A program made the position numbers and the translations under genes. Of a stretch of 64,000 bases of DNA, positions 1 to 12,217 are shown in pieces. The notes under the pieces were generated by a model. The model was not told where the DNA came from and searched no databases. It saw only the letters and a program-made list of their open reading frames with translations. The DNA lies in the NCBI GenBank assembly GCA_015847255.1, contig JADLZK010005784.1, positions 290,511 to 354,510 on the forward strand, in the 5' to 3' direction. This DNA comes from Hyparrhenia diplandra (taxonomy: Eukaryota > Streptophyta > Magnoliopsida > Poales > Poaceae). The first letter of the stretch is position 1, and every line of letters starts with the position of its first letter.

Positions 1-1787
1 GGATCGATCTATCCAACCTCCGGCCGGCCGGCCAAAACGTACTTAGCGTAAAATGCCGGCCCGGTCGTCACATCGTGCACATGCATTAGGGGCGAGTACT
101 TGTACTTCGTTCGGCGCAGCATATAAGATGGTGTGATATACCTCAAACCGTGTGTAGATTTTTGCTCCATGTCAAAGCAAGGAAATCGATCGAGCGAGCC
201 CTAGTCCGGCTGTCCTGGTTGGCTAGATCTCGTTAAACCAGTATCTTGCTATATACAGTATATGCTGACCTGCCCCTGCAAGCTAGCGTGTACACACCTC
301 GACTCGATCAGATCTGCTTCTCGTCATTGAAATTTAGTGAAGCCAAATGGGTTGAACAGCTGTGTCTGTGTGCTTGGGTACTCCCTCAATGGTCAATGCT
401 AAGCTGTCTCTTAGTGTGCCTGTTTAGTTGACAGTGAACTGATGTTTGACTTCGGTGATGGGGACCTCATCGAACGGAGACTAAGCAGATCTGTGGCTGA
501 CTTGCGAAAGGTTAAGCGAACAAGCAATGCACATCGTACGCGACGCCAAGTTTGTTTCGCACTGGGGTGCAGAAAACATGTGAAGCGCGCATAGTGTACT
601 CCTTAAAATAGAAATTTGTTACAATAATTGAGGAAAATTTGATGGTCTACAAATTATATATAATTATAGCTTTTCTATTATATAAGAAAACTATTCAAAT
701 GCATAACAAAAATGATAGAAAAAAGTTAGAAAGACCTATATTATATATATATAATTTGGAAAGAATGAATTAAATTACAAGAATTGGTACCTGACGTGGC
801 GGTTGATGCGAGGCATGAGTGGTGTATATATATATAGCCAGAGGGATGGCCCGACCTTGACACAACGCTAACATTATGACGCACAATATTATTAGGTACT
901 ATGCCTTCGTAAGATTGGTCAAGGTACCACACGGTTTCTGAAGACATCCACATGACAATTCCCTAAAGAAAAGGCTCACCAGTCATCAATCGATTCCCCA
1001 CAATGAAAGCAGTGCAAGAAAACAAAGCAGCAACACAAATGCAGAGTTCCAGCGAACCGAAGGTACAAAAAAATGATTAAGATGCATATTCTATTGATCC
1101 CAACAAATGAACTGCAAGGCTTCACAACAAAAACATGATGGACTCTAAAAGGGAACATGAAACCCATTTCGCCCCTACGGCTTTTGACATTGAATCACCA
1201 ACCCACCATGGTTGCATAGCCTTTATGGAACAACCTAAAGGATGTCGACACGTGTCTCGATTGTCCTCGACATGGCCGGTCACCTTGTAACCATGCACAC
1301 GTCTCTTGACTTGCTCTGATGACTTCGCTCGTCGTTGTGCCCAAGTCGTTTACAATCCGTACGTCCCCTAGTCGTGCCTGCTTGGTGCAAGCCTCTGTCT
1401 ATATCCTTCACCGCAAATATATGGTTCGTCGGATCGAACCCCTCGCTTAACCTTTGCCACCATTGTCGACCACAATGACACACTCTACACCTGCACATTA
1501 AGTCAAGGTACATATTGCACGAACACACTTACACACTCATTCCTCTAGTTAGTACACTAGAAGAAGCACAATTCCATTAAGCATCATTGATCCTTATCTC
1601 CATGAATTGATGACTCATCTTCTGCTCTCGGAGAAGTAGAAGGTCTATTAAACCTGTCCTCTTGTAGTATTCGGTAGCGCTTGGAATAGGCGACTGTTAT
1701 TTCGGAGGAAAAAAAACGACAGAGAAGGGTAGAAATGTTTTTTTAATTCAAAAGGACGGAAATGTTACACTAGTCTAGTTTTTTTTA
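1..1787. other. Intergenic DNA, no gene recognised
   Basis: This is mostly AT-rich sequence with short open frames that show no conserved motif or splice structure. A TA-rich stretch lies around 640-760. I see no protein family, tRNA or repeat boundary that I can support before the SINE target site at 1788. Confidence 0.5.
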
Positions 1788-1800
1788 GAGAAGGTTTTTT

Positions 1801-2099
1801 TTTTTTTTTTGAGATTACACACAACGCAGACGCTCAACACGCACGCACACTCACCCCTATGAACACACGACGCAAACCCTACCCCTATGAGCACCACCTT
1901 GGGACTGGCAGGCAAATCTTGAAGTTCGAAGTCACCACTGGGCGCCTCGCTATCGACGGGGACGTCGCCTACCACTTAATGCTGTGTGCCAGGAAAATCA
2001 CGAAATAAATCCAGGGATAAAGTGTCGCGACCCGATTTGAACTACGGGTGGGAGCCCCAACCAATGGCCTTTGCCTTGAATTCCGCTGTGAGCCTTGAC
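1801..2099 (-). mobile_element. tRNA-derived SINE, 5' head at right, poly-A at left
   Basis: Read on the minus strand, a tRNA-like head contains a B-box-like stretch (AGTTCAAATCGGGTC near 2030-2045). A GC-moderate body follows and ends in a poly-A tail, seen as the T run starting at 1801. A 13-bp direct repeat, GAGAAGGTTTTTT, flanks the element exactly (1788-1800 and 2100-2112), which is the expected target-site duplication. The body resembles, from memory, an abundant grass SINE with a GTGTGTGCG-type tail; I do not assign a family name. It does not encode protein. Confidence 0.8.
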
Positions 2100-2112
2100 G
2101 AGAAGGTTTTTT

Positions 2113-3076
2113 AGTACACTACTGCTTCGTAGGTCCTACTAGACTGCCTATACTTGCACTAGGCGCCGGCCCAACGGGACCAAAAAGCCCAAAATGGAGC
2201 AAGCGGCCGAAATAAGAGACGCGGCGGCCAGCTGGCCGACAAGGGAAGAAGTACTAGTGGTCCAAGCCCAAAAGAGTCCGCCTGCGCTGCATGCCTGTAA
2301 GTTCTCGGTCATCGGCTCATCGCCTCACCGGCGCGGCCAGTTTGAGCGGGTCGGTGGCAAACTGACACTCCAAGACTGGTCGGTGCTCCATGGTCACGAG
2401 AGAGCATTCATATATCAGGACACTATAACTTCCAGTCACGTTTACAGATTTTTGTACGTAATTTGTTCATGTTCAAATTATTGTTCCTCTGAACCGCCTG
2501 ATCTCGATCTTGTGCCGATCTGATTCGACGCATATATGATGCTGTGGCGGACAGACATTGGTCAGTTGGTAACGGCTGCCCACATGAGCATATCGGCAAG
2601 AATCCCCTGAGAACCGTCCTAGTAGGAGGCACAACACAATTGTAGCGCATTCCGCCATGGCCCACGCGTGAAATAATCAGACATCGCTTCCAGTTGGCCG
2701 GCCAGCCAGCCGCCCGCGGCATTCAAGCCGGTGGTTCGCCCGCCGGTGCTGCTTCCTGATCCTGCGTCTAGGACTCTGGTCGTCTGGCAGTGGCAGCCAC
2801 CTAGCTGGACGTGGACGACGCGGCGAAAGCAACACGACCCGGATTCAGAAAACCGCGTGCCAGGCCAGGCAGCCCCTCCTTTGTGGTGCCTTCATGTCCC
2901 CGCGCGTTCGACACCGGGACCTGTCGCCCTCGCGCGCACTGGCTTCCTCCACGACAGGCAGGCGCACGGCCATGCTGTCGCCAGCCCGACGGACGGACTC
3001 CCCGGAACGAGACGCGAACATGCGCCTCGATCATCCGCCAAACGCGCCCTGCTCTGCTCTGCCCTGCTGCCCTGTC
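2113..3076. other. Upstream region of the first XTH gene
   Basis: There is no gene here. Base composition climbs from AT-rich to GC-rich after about 2690, as is usual just upstream of a GC-rich grass gene. Open frames on both strands in 2700-3080 are long only because stop codons are rare in GC-rich sequence. Confidence 0.5.
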
Positions 3077-3083
3077 TATATAA
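3077..3083 (+). promoter_or_regulatory. TATA box of XTH1
   Basis: TATATAA sits in the context CTATATAAG, 104 bases upstream of the XTH1 start codon and preceded by GC-rich DNA. This is the normal distance for a plant TATA box plus a short 5' UTR. Confidence 0.65.
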
Positions 3084-3186
3084 GCCTCGTGGCGACACAC
3101 GCATTATCATCCATCGCCACCAAGATCTTCTATCCATCATCACCAAGCTCTTCCCCTTCACCCCACACAAGAGCTCTTTCGTGCGA

Positions 3187-4265
3187 ATGGCGAGCGCTGG
3201 TTTTAGCTCGAGGAGGGCATGCGTGGTGCTGGCGCTGCTCCTGGGGCTCTGCACCGCCGGGGCGGGCAGGGTCGACGACGGCCTGGAGGTGACGTGGGGC
3301 GACGGGCGCGGGAGCGTCTCGCCCGACGGCCAGGTGCTGTCGCTGTCGCTCGACCACACCTCCGGCTCCGGGTTCCGCTCCAAGGACACGTACCTGTTCG
3401 CGCGCGCCGACGTGCAGATCAAGCTCGTCCCCAACAACTCCGCCGGCACCGTCACCACCTTCTACGTAAGCACACCTTCCTTCCTTCCTTCCTTCCTTCC
3501 TTCTCGGCCTTTCAGTTTCAGTTTCAGCAATGCGTGCACGATGATCGATCCATCTCTGCTGGCTCCACCTGTGACGACGTGGTTCTGATGGTGGTGTGTG
3601 TGCGCGTGCAGTTCATCTCGGAAGGGCCATGGGAGGTCCACGACGAGGTCGACCTCGAGTTCCTGGGCAACGTGAGCGGGCAGGCCCTACACGCTGCACA
3701 CCAACGTGTACGCCTACGGCAATGGCGGCAGGGAGCAGCAGTTCCACCTCTGGTTCGACCCCACCACCGACTTCCACACCTACTCCATCGAGTGGACGCA
3801 GCAGCACATCCTGTAAAGTATTAACCCGGCCGCAAACGCCACCATTGCCGCCGCCGCCGCCGATCAGTCAATCCTCACTCGCTCTCCATGATGCCGCCAT
3901 ATGCAGCGTGCTGGTGGACGGGACGCCGATCCGGGAGTTCAAGAACCACGCGGACCGGGGCGTGCCGTACCCGTCGTCGCAGCAGATGCGCCTGTACGGC
4001 TCGCTGTGGGACGCCGAGGACTGGGCCACGCAGGGCGGCCGCGTCAAGACGGACTGGTCGCTGGCGCCCTTCGTGGCGCAGTACCGCAACTTCACGGCCA
4101 CCGCCGCGCCGCCGCCGGCGTCGACGAGCGGCGGGTACGGGCAGCAGATGGACGCGGCGGCGCAGCAGTCGATGAAATGGGCGCGGGACAACTACATGGT
4201 GTACGACTACTGCGCGGACGCAAACGCTTCCGCAGGGCGTCCCGCCCGAGTGCTCCATGCCGTAG
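3187..4265 (+). CDS. Xyloglucan endotransglucosylase/hydrolase 1 (GH16), frame broken by indels
   Basis: This is a secreted cell-wall enzyme of the GH16 XTH family, which cuts and rejoins xyloglucan. Three exons are seen: 3187-3465, 3612-3812 and 3907-4265, with GT-AG introns. Exon 1 begins with a hydrophobic signal peptide and the GRVDDGLEVTWG start of the mature protein. Exon 2 carries the catalytic motif HDEVDLEFLGN followed by an N-V-S glycosylation sequon, as is standard. Exon 3 has the XET C-terminal domain. Three 1-nt indels break the reading frame: an extra G at about 3684 just after the active site, and two missing bases at about 4220-4235 before the final PPEC-type end. With these allowed for, the exon lengths sum to 280 codons, a normal XTH length. 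The open frame as written runs on to 4303. It is a tandem neighbour of the XTH at 7458. Either a consensus error or a recent lesion would explain the breaks. Confidence 0.9.
3477..3503 (+). repeat. (TTCC)n microsatellite in XTH1 intron 1
   Basis: About seven tandem TTCC units lie just downstream of the intron 1 donor. No function is implied; the tract is likely length-polymorphic. Confidence 0.85.
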
Positions 4266-7200
4266 GCAGGCGTAGAGATGGGCTAAACCACGGTGCACTT
4301 TGATTGCGATGTCGATCAGAGCACTACTAGACGACGTACATGTTATATAGTCTCATTCATTGTTTATACCGATCGATTCTTTGGTTTGAAAGAATATTTT
4401 GCAGTATAATTCATTTGGTTGGTTGCAAGAGATTCGTTAAAAGGACTCGATCATACTGTACCCAAGTTCAGTTTCAGCATCTTGGCCACTGGAACAGCTT
4501 GTGCTTGTTGTTTATTCCGGTCAGACATGCAGCACGTCCCTCCTTTCCTCGGGAAACCAGAGCTCGTTCCTTGGCCGTACGGGGAATAGTACCTTTGCGT
4601 GTACTTACGCAGTTCGTACTACAAACTTTCCACCACCAAGTACAGTATATTGTATAAATTTTCTCAACTTTAATAATTCAGGTTTCCTACAGTGCAGGCG
4701 CCTGAAAACCTTCAAACCAAATGCACCTAACAACTGAAGAAGAAAACAAACGAAAAGCAAGCTCCAAGGTCATCTGTTTTGATCCAATGAACGTGAATCA
4801 TTTCTTGATTAGATGCAAAAGTTCAGACACCTAACATTAATAATTCACCCTTAATAATTCAGTAAGTTTTTTTTTAACAAACTTCTTAGTGGAACAATTT
4901 TTATGAGCAGCTTCACATAAGTTTTTCTCTATGCATCTTTTTTTTTAATGGAACTACGCAACATCATCTTTGAATACAGTTTTGTAGCTAAATTATTCTT
5001 GAAAGGCTCTAGGCATTTTGATTTAAAATAAAAAATATCAAAAAGTCACGTGTCATAGCATTTTTTCGCGCAAAAATCACGCGCTACGCGGATTTGAATC
5101 TATAACCTCCCTCGCACTTACCCTCCCTTTTTTTTTTATCAATTTCTATAATCTATTTTTGGTTCTCCAAGTATTATGCTAATCCGACTATAAATTAACC
5201 GTTTGAGGTTTAAACGAATTCAAATGAAAAAGTGATTAACTATAAAGTTTCATAACTTTTTAAGATCTATAACTTTTCATTTTGGTGGTCTTTTAATCCG
5301 AGGCGGGTGGCTAAAAGACCTATTTGCCCAATTAAGACCACATGACGTTTTCAAATGAAAAAGTTATCAATTACAAAGATACATAACTTTTTGAGCTTTC
5401 ATGTTACTATACTCCTACATATATAGGATCCTGAATCTCTAGTTTACAACTGAAGAACATTAGAAGATGAATACCATCACCATTTGACATTGGGTGTAGT
5501 GGACTCAATAAAATAGCATGTGCAGTACAGATCGAACAAAGTACACCCGTTGATTTCAGCCATGCATTCGGTGTTCGAGAGGAACCGCCGGTCTGAGCCT
5601 ATACCCTCCAAGGAGGTGCGTGCGGCAGAACTCGGCCGGCCCTCTCACCAAGTTGCGGCCTTCGGGGCGTGTGGCAGCGGGGAAGGCTCGGTCGGGAGCC
5701 CACACGAACTGAAGGGCCGACACGTTACTTCGTGATAGGAACTTAAACTTATCGGAGGGACCCAGCACACCCTGCACGGCCTCCGAAAGTGGTATGCAAA
5801 TGCTCAGCGCAGATCACGGCTCCGGTGCTGTGGTGAGCAGTGAAGTTAATAACCTGAGTGAATTCGACCATCTATTTTCAGTTGTAGGACACGTAACCTT
5901 GTTTGAAAGGTGCAAGTAAATGTAGCGTGAAACAGAATGGGTAGTGAAAAATAGTATTCAGTGTGCCATGTTTCACTTTATTATTCATTCAAAAGTAGGG
6001 CGTATGTTTCACTTTACACTTCGAGTGCAATATTGTCTAACTAATACGCTCTTACTCCCTTTATACCAAAAAGAAACTACCTAGTCGCCACCAATGATCA
6101 GCTGCGTCGGTTAGCCGGCGCCTCGACTGCCTCGGCCTCTCTCCTGTGACGAGCTGTTGCGGCGCCTCCTTCGAGGAGGAGTGGGAATCCTCGAGGTAGT
6201 CGTCGTGGGCCTCCTTTTTCGCCGTCGAGGGCTCCATGCATCTACCGATGAACATCATCCGCTACATCACCAATATCTTACCCCGTTTCGCAACCAGAAA
6301 ACGCGAGAGCGGCTGAGCGACGATCCTCCTGCTGTGCCGTGGCATCATTGGTGACGACGACTTCTGCACTGGTAGAGGCAACAACGGCAACAACGCCTTA
6401 CGCAGAACCTTGCTTGTGAACTGCTTCAGCTGCCGCGGTGAGGGAGTTGCAGATCGAGGAGAGGCGGTCGCATCCACGCCGCCTGGGTGAAACACGCGGT
6501 CATGTCGGCATCCACGACGTCGTGCTGACGTCCGAGCGCGGCGGCGTACTTGGTTCCGCCTGCATCGGACCAAAGCTTGGCGGCTAGTCCACAGTCACCC
6601 GCCGCGGCCACATCAACGTCCGGGGTGTCGTGTAACTCATTCTGCCAAAATCTTAGTAATAAGGGCTTCAACAACGCATGCATATGTGAGCATTAGCCCT
6701 AGAGAATAAATTAAACTTCACCTAGGTTTTGACAAGTTAAAACCACAGTTCATCCATGGCAGGATGTACATGTATTGTTTCAGCATGGGAAATGAACCTT
6801 ATGTTTGAAGAGAGAGAACACTAGATTTCATTATTGTCCTGAACCAGCAAACATCAGTCTCAGACTGTCTCTCGCTACAAGACGCTCCTCTCTCTTCTTT
6901 TGTCAAATGATGTTCTAACACCCTGCAAGGCTACTTCTCTCTATGACATGGTAGCTTGTCGACGTGGATGTTGAGGCAGCACACGCCACCCCGTGGTGCG
7001 TTGAGGAAGCTCTAGGACATAAAATTCACCGTGCCAATGTGTATTCTGAACCGTGCCAAAAGATGATTGTGCATGAGCTGTCCTAAAATGACCGTGCCTA
7101 AGTCCTATATATAGCTCTAGTGACAAGCACATTAAATCAGGTCAACTTCTTGCTGGCTTTCCCATCTCTGTTCCCCTTTGGCCAATGTCCCTGAAATAAT

Positions 7201-7457
7201 CTTTCCATCCTTTTTGTATGCTTAGGTCTTCGTTAGCCAGCCTATAATCAAACTTGTTTACACCTCCCAAAAAGCTATGGCGCCGCTGAGTTCGAGATGA
7301 GATCGATCTTGCTGCGTGGAATTTGACCCTGGTAGTGAGATCGCCCAGTGACCCCTAGTCTCTGCATATAGCCTGCACTTGACCACTGCCTCATCGCTGC
7401 GTCGTCTGCGTCCCCCACGCCATATTCCTCACTCCACACGACCGGCAGCCGGGAACC
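4266..7457. other. Intergenic DNA between the two XTH genes
   Basis: No gene is recognised. A stretch around 4990-5170 contains, on the minus strand, a B-box-like GATTCAAATCC and may be part of a tRNA-derived SINE, but I cannot define its ends. Around 6053 a sequence resembling one end of a Stowaway-type MITE (TACTCCCTTTATACC) appears without a visible partner. The GC-richer part at 6060-6680 has overlapping open frames on both strands but no recognisable protein. Confidence 0.4.
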
Positions 7458-8536
7458 ATGACACCGGCTAGGGCGGCGCGCCTCCTAGCCTTTCTATCGG
7501 TTCTCACGACGATGGTGGCCGCCCTCTCTTCGGTGGCTGCCGGTGGTGGTCGCATGACGGACCAGCTCGACATACTCTGGGGCCCGACGCAGCTTCTAAG
7601 CAGCGGCGACGACCAGACCATCGGGCTGTCGCTGAACCGCGTCATGGGGTCGGGTTTCCGGTCCAAGACCTCCTATCTTTTCGCCAGGATCGACATCGAC
7701 ATCAAGCTCGTCGCGGGCAACTCCGCCGGCACCGTCACGACGGTTTACGTGAGTGAGCAACAAGATATACAAGCATACTCTGACATTATTTATTCTTGCA
7801 TATTGGTTCTGAAGTAATGGATGCAATGTGCATGCAGTTGATGTCTGAAAAGCAGTGGAACACCCATGACGAGATCGACCTGGGTTCCTGGGCAACCTCA
7901 CCGGCCAGCCATACACCCTGCACACCAACATCTTCGCCAATGGCTCTGGCGGCAGGGAGGTGCAGTACCGGCTCTGGTTCGACCCTACTCTAGACTTCCA
8001 CACCTACTCCATCATCTGGAATTCTGACGAGATCCTGTAAGCCCCTCTGTTCTGAGCTAGTCTTTGCTGAAAAGAACAAGTTTTTCCTTCAAAAGTGAGC
8101 GAGTGAGACAACGAGCTGGGTTTTCAGGATCCTCGTGGACAACAAGGCGATCCGGCGGTTCAGGAACCACTGGGACGCCGGCGTCCCCTTCCCGGTGTAC
8201 CAGCCGATGAGGCTGAACGGCGTGCTCTGGGACGCCGACGACTGGGCGACGCAGGGCGGGCGCGTCAAGACGGACTGGTCCCAGGCGCCCTTCACCGCCT
8301 ACTTCCGGAACTACCGCGCCAGCGGCTGCGAGCCGAGCGGGTTCGCGTGGGTGTGCAGCCAGCAGGGCACGGCGCCCGGCGGCGGCGGCTGGTTCGACGG
8401 CGGAGCGGCGGGGCTGGACGACATGAAACAGCAGGAGCAGCTGAGGGAGGCGCAGGATAGGTACATGATCTACAACTACTGCACCGACTCCAAGAGGTTC
8501 CCCGGTGGCTTCCCCACGGAATGTGGGTTGGCGTAG
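7458..8536 (+). CDS. Xyloglucan endotransglucosylase/hydrolase 2 (GH16), frame broken at the catalytic motif
   Basis: This is a second XTH with the same three-exon structure: 7458-7748, 7838-8036 and 8128-8536 (introns GT-AG, phases 0 and 2 as in the first copy). Exon 1 encodes a signal peptide and the DQLDILWGPTQLL start. Exon 2 reads HDEIDL and then loses one base in the codon for the catalytic Glu of the HDEIDLEFLG motif (about 7880). The rest (FLGN, N-L-T sequon, LHTN) continues in the next frame. Exon 3 is open to the stop and ends with NYCTDSKRF...TECGLA. It has both C-terminal Cys pairs, unlike XTH1. Adding one base gives 300 codons. It is a divergent tandem duplicate of the gene at 3187. 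Confidence 0.9.
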
Positions 8537-8681
8537 AGTAGAGTACAAGTGATGAGCAGATTGTTTCATTTTCCCCCCTCTCTAGATCTAGACTGAGGAA
8601 CGAAAACAAGAACAAATTAATATGCAGCCATTTCTAGATTGGTCGTCATACGCAGAGATTGTATTACTATTATTATTATTA

Positions 8682-10687
8682 CTAGGAAATATGCCCGTGC
8701 GTTGCTACGGGTGCACGGGTAATTTTTTTCTTCCTCTGTGATCATTCTCCTTAACGGAAAAGACGAATTTAACTATTTATTGATTTTTTTATTATATATG
8801 TTGCGTTTCGAGCGTTTAATATGACATCGTTCAATAATAGATACACGAATTCGGAAAGTTCACTATGTCGACCTATAATAATTTAGGGTTACATCGGGTG
8901 TCACATGATATGTCACACTGAGTGTTCGAATACATAAGTAGTATAATATACAAATTTATTAGGCATAACTAATCCATTATTATTAACACATGTTTACTCT
9001 AGCACCCATATGTCTCACAAATTAGTCTTAATTTGTGCACATAGTTCCTAAATTAGTATATATTTAATAGTCTAAATTTATGTCTAAACATTCGATGTGA
9101 CAGAGGAACAAGATTCATTTTAATAGTCTAAATTTATGTCTAAACATTCGATGTGACAGAGGAACAAGATTCATTCGTTGGCACTGTCATGTCCACGGAG
9201 GAAGTAGTTAAATTTGTATAGTAAAATAAAGGATATGGAGACGATAAGGTATAAACTTTACTACTCATATCTGATGTTGCTCTGGATTCCATCCAAGCCA
9301 AAAATGGCACCAACGGTTCAGCCCATCCAAGTCCCCATTTAGCCACACATATCTGAACTCCAAATGCCAAATGTGCTTGCAATTATTCGGAGTCCAAACT
9401 CAAACAATGGTTAGTATTGCAATGGCACATCGTCAGGGCACTATCTATTTGAGCCCACAACTATATTAAAAAATAGCGGTAATTTATTAATCATCGGATG
9501 TTTATTAACGGCATCATCACCTGAATCAACGGTTTGACGCTAGGTGTTTCACGTTCTATATGGGCTTCATGATGGAGTATATATATACATATTATTTATA
9601 TAGATAGATACAGCCCAATTAAGACTTCAAAGGCCCTACCGCAGCCCAGGTCTCCAGGAAATAACGCTTCGCGTTGCCTTGGTCTTCTTCCGTCCGCTGT
9701 CCGCCTGTTCGCGACTTCAGGCTCAGCGCTCGTGCTCTTCAGTCGCCGCCGGCCATGGAGAGGAGAGCCAGGGAGGGGCGGGTTCTTTCCAGCAGGGAGG
9801 TCTGGCCCTCCAGGGGTCGCTAGATTGGTAAATCCGCCTCTGTTTCCAGCCTCTCTTACAGAGCTTCAGCTTATCCAAGCAAAGCTCCGTGGCTGAAATT
9901 TCTTGGCGGGGCTGAGGTGGGGCTCCATGGACATGGCAGCGGCCTCTCCCCGTGGGGCTGCGATAGACGGCGCGCGCCAGGACAGCCGGCGGCGACCCCG
10001 CGCGTCGATGACGCAGACGCTGCTCCACTCCGGATGTCAATCCCCTCGCAACGCAACTCGACGAAGGGTGATGCTTCGTGCCTTCGTCCTGACGGCAGTT
10101 CCACAACTCCGTGCCGCGATGTCCGGCAGCCACACCGCGCACCTCGACGACGCCGCTCCGCTCCCGGGTCACGATCCCCTCGCCCTTGGTTCTTTTTGGA
10201 CACACAATTTAATTTATGGTGACTCAAATCGGTCGAGGATTCGTGGGAGAACAGGGCGGCTTAGAGCAAAGATATTATAATGATCAACAAAGTCGGTACT
10301 GTAAGGTCGGCTTTCTGGTACCGCCCCATCTGATAGTTGCCTCTTTCTAATTAATATAGGCGCCCACTTGTCTATCTCCACAATTTCTTGATTCTTGTCC
10401 AAGCCGGCGGTGTAAGTTTATAGCCCGCTTCTCCTCTCTCTCCTCCCTCTCTCCTCCACATAAGCGTTTTAGCAGAACATAGCGCTTCTATAATCTTTTT
10501 GCTCTTAGGAGCCTGCCTGGCCGGGTTTGGAAACTCCTTTTCTTATCGTATCCGCCTCCAACTTTGTACCAAAGCCCAATGAAGGCCAGCGCCAGACCAA
10601 CGGAAGGCGGACATAAATATTTGTGACGGGCAGACAGATTTTTGTGGCATATTGACGAAATTTTCGTGTTTTATTATTAGGTATAGA
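8682..10687 (-). mobile_element. Non-autonomous Helitron, complete ends, minus strand
   Basis: Read on the minus strand, the element begins TCTATACC at 10687. It ends at 8682 with CTAG, preceded by a hairpin (CCCGT...ACGGG with the AGCAACGC loop) about 10 bases before the end. The flanking host bases are A (left of TC) and T (after CTAG), the classical A|T insertion site of Helitrons, with no target duplication. No RepHel coding region is visible. A GC-rich block at 9640-10230 inside the element stands out against AT-rich flanks and looks like a captured gene 5' region, but I do not recognise the donor. Confidence 0.7.
9065..9176 (+). repeat. Perfect tandem duplication, 2 x 56 bp
   Basis: Two adjacent, essentially identical 56-bp units (each containing TCTAAATTTATGTC and GAGGAACAAGATTC) lie within the Helitron. 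Confidence 0.9.
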
Positions 10688-12217
10688 TTATTCCGATGAC
10701 CAGCATATACTCCTACTTGATAAATATGTCAGCTGCCGAAATCGGTCGGCGAGTGGAGGGATGGTCAAGCATCAGGTTTCGGTGCTCATACATATGTGGC
10801 CTCGACGTAAGCAAAGAGAGACGTGTCCTACACTTCCAATCATAAAAGACAATTCTAGCATAGTACTAAATCGAAACATCTTCGAGTTCGAAAACCTTTT
10901 ATGAAAAAGTACGAATATGTTTGATACCAAATAAATATAATTTAGATAATTTTTTACATGTTTTTGTTAAAATTTAGATAATTTATTAAAAGACACTCTG
11001 TGTACTCTATTGTATGACGATTATCGTCCTGCAGAACCTCAAAGTAGAATTTTCACATGGCCTTGTGGCCACCGGGCTTATCTTGGCCCTAGAACTTTTG
11101 CATGAGGATGGTTAGACAAGACCCAAAGAACGATTCTTAACTCAAGAGACTGACCACTTCTCTTAACTGATTGAAAATGAAGGAGACACATATTATTAGG
11201 ACCGTCACTCGCCTTGGTAGTTGGCCAAGTCTTGGCTTGGTGGGGTTTGTTTATGGTTAAGTTCTTGAAAACAGGTTTGAGCAACAATGTGTCTTGACCA
11301 AGGCGGTAGATTTAGGGTCTTAGTGAGATTTAGCATAAAAAAAGCCTTGACCAAGGTGGCATATTTAGGGATTTAGTGAGATTTAGCAAAAACACTCTCT
11401 TCCTGATATTTTTTGGGTTGTTATACCCTAAATCTACCACCTTGGCTAAAACACTCTTCACACCGCCACCCAAGAACACTCTCTTCCTGCACACCACAGA
11501 ACCACACATCAACTCTTACCTCTTGATTCCCCAAAGAGTGTGGTGTCCTCTTGTCTCACAAGCAAGAGAAGTTGTTGTCATCCCTATCCCTTGGCCTCGG
11601 CTTTCCTCATGGAAAGCGGCGTCATCTTCTTAGGACAAGGATGGCGTAACGGCTCATGGAGGAACAATAGTTACTGTTGGAGTAGGAGCCAAAGCTACTC
11701 GTCGACAAATAAAAGAAGGGGAAGAAAATGATGACGAGCTCGAGGGAGGAGGAGGAGATGATGTGGTGCTCATTGATGTGATGCGGTGTTGTAGTGGTGC
11801 AAATCAGTCGGTGATGACCATAAACATGAAGGTAGTGTAGGGATTGTGACGCCCTCCTGTTGCTTCTAGGCCCATGATGGTGGTTGCCCACTCTTCACAA
11901 TCTTTTTGGAGAAAACTTAGCATGGATTTTAAACTTGGATAGTCCAATGCAATATTTTTTTATTACTTGTATATATATAAATATAAATATCGCCGTATCA
12001 TGTACAGTTTACTAAGGGCACTCACGGTGTGAGACTTTACCATATAGTCCATAACTATTAATTATAGTGCCACATAGACAATCTGCTGATGCGGCAAGTC
12101 ATTTATCGAAGAGAGAGGAGAAAAAAAAGAAGAAACTACGTCAACTTAGACGTTGAGTCGATGCTACGACCCGTGGGTTAAGAAACAGGCTGCGTGTGGA
12201 GGCGACCATCGTTTTGT
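10688..12217. other. Intergenic DNA between Helitron and copia element
   Basis: No gene is recognised. Part of it (11290-11450) is a small direct/inverted repeat cluster listed separately. The rest is AT-rich DNA with short open frames lacking any family signature. Confidence 0.45.
11293..11446. repeat. Imperfect 53-bp direct repeat plus inverted arm
   Basis: Two units start CTTGACCAAGG at 11293 and 11346, about 53 bp apart, each ending GTGAGATTTAGCA. The stretch 11426-11446 (CCCTAAATCTACCACCTTGG) is a near-perfect inverted copy of the start of these units, so the region can fold into a hairpin. It may be a remnant of a foldback element or MITE; the ends are not defined. Confidence 0.6.

Noticed and set aside
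2731..3588. 285-codon ORF starting upstream of XTH1
   Set aside because: Only the part from 3187 is XTH coding sequence. The upstream part contains the TATA box, and the downstream part reads through intron 1.
3219..3824. Long overlapping frame across XTH1 exons 1-2
   Set aside because: It is a shadow of the real exons in a different frame and contains the intron.
3660..7900. Programmed frameshifting in the XTH genes
   Set aside because: No slippery heptamer at the breaks, XTH genes are not known to use it, and unrelated neighbouring genes show the same kind of indels.
9723..10227. Open frames on both strands in the Helitron GC block
   Set aside because: No conserved motif or consistent splice structure; openness is explained by composition.
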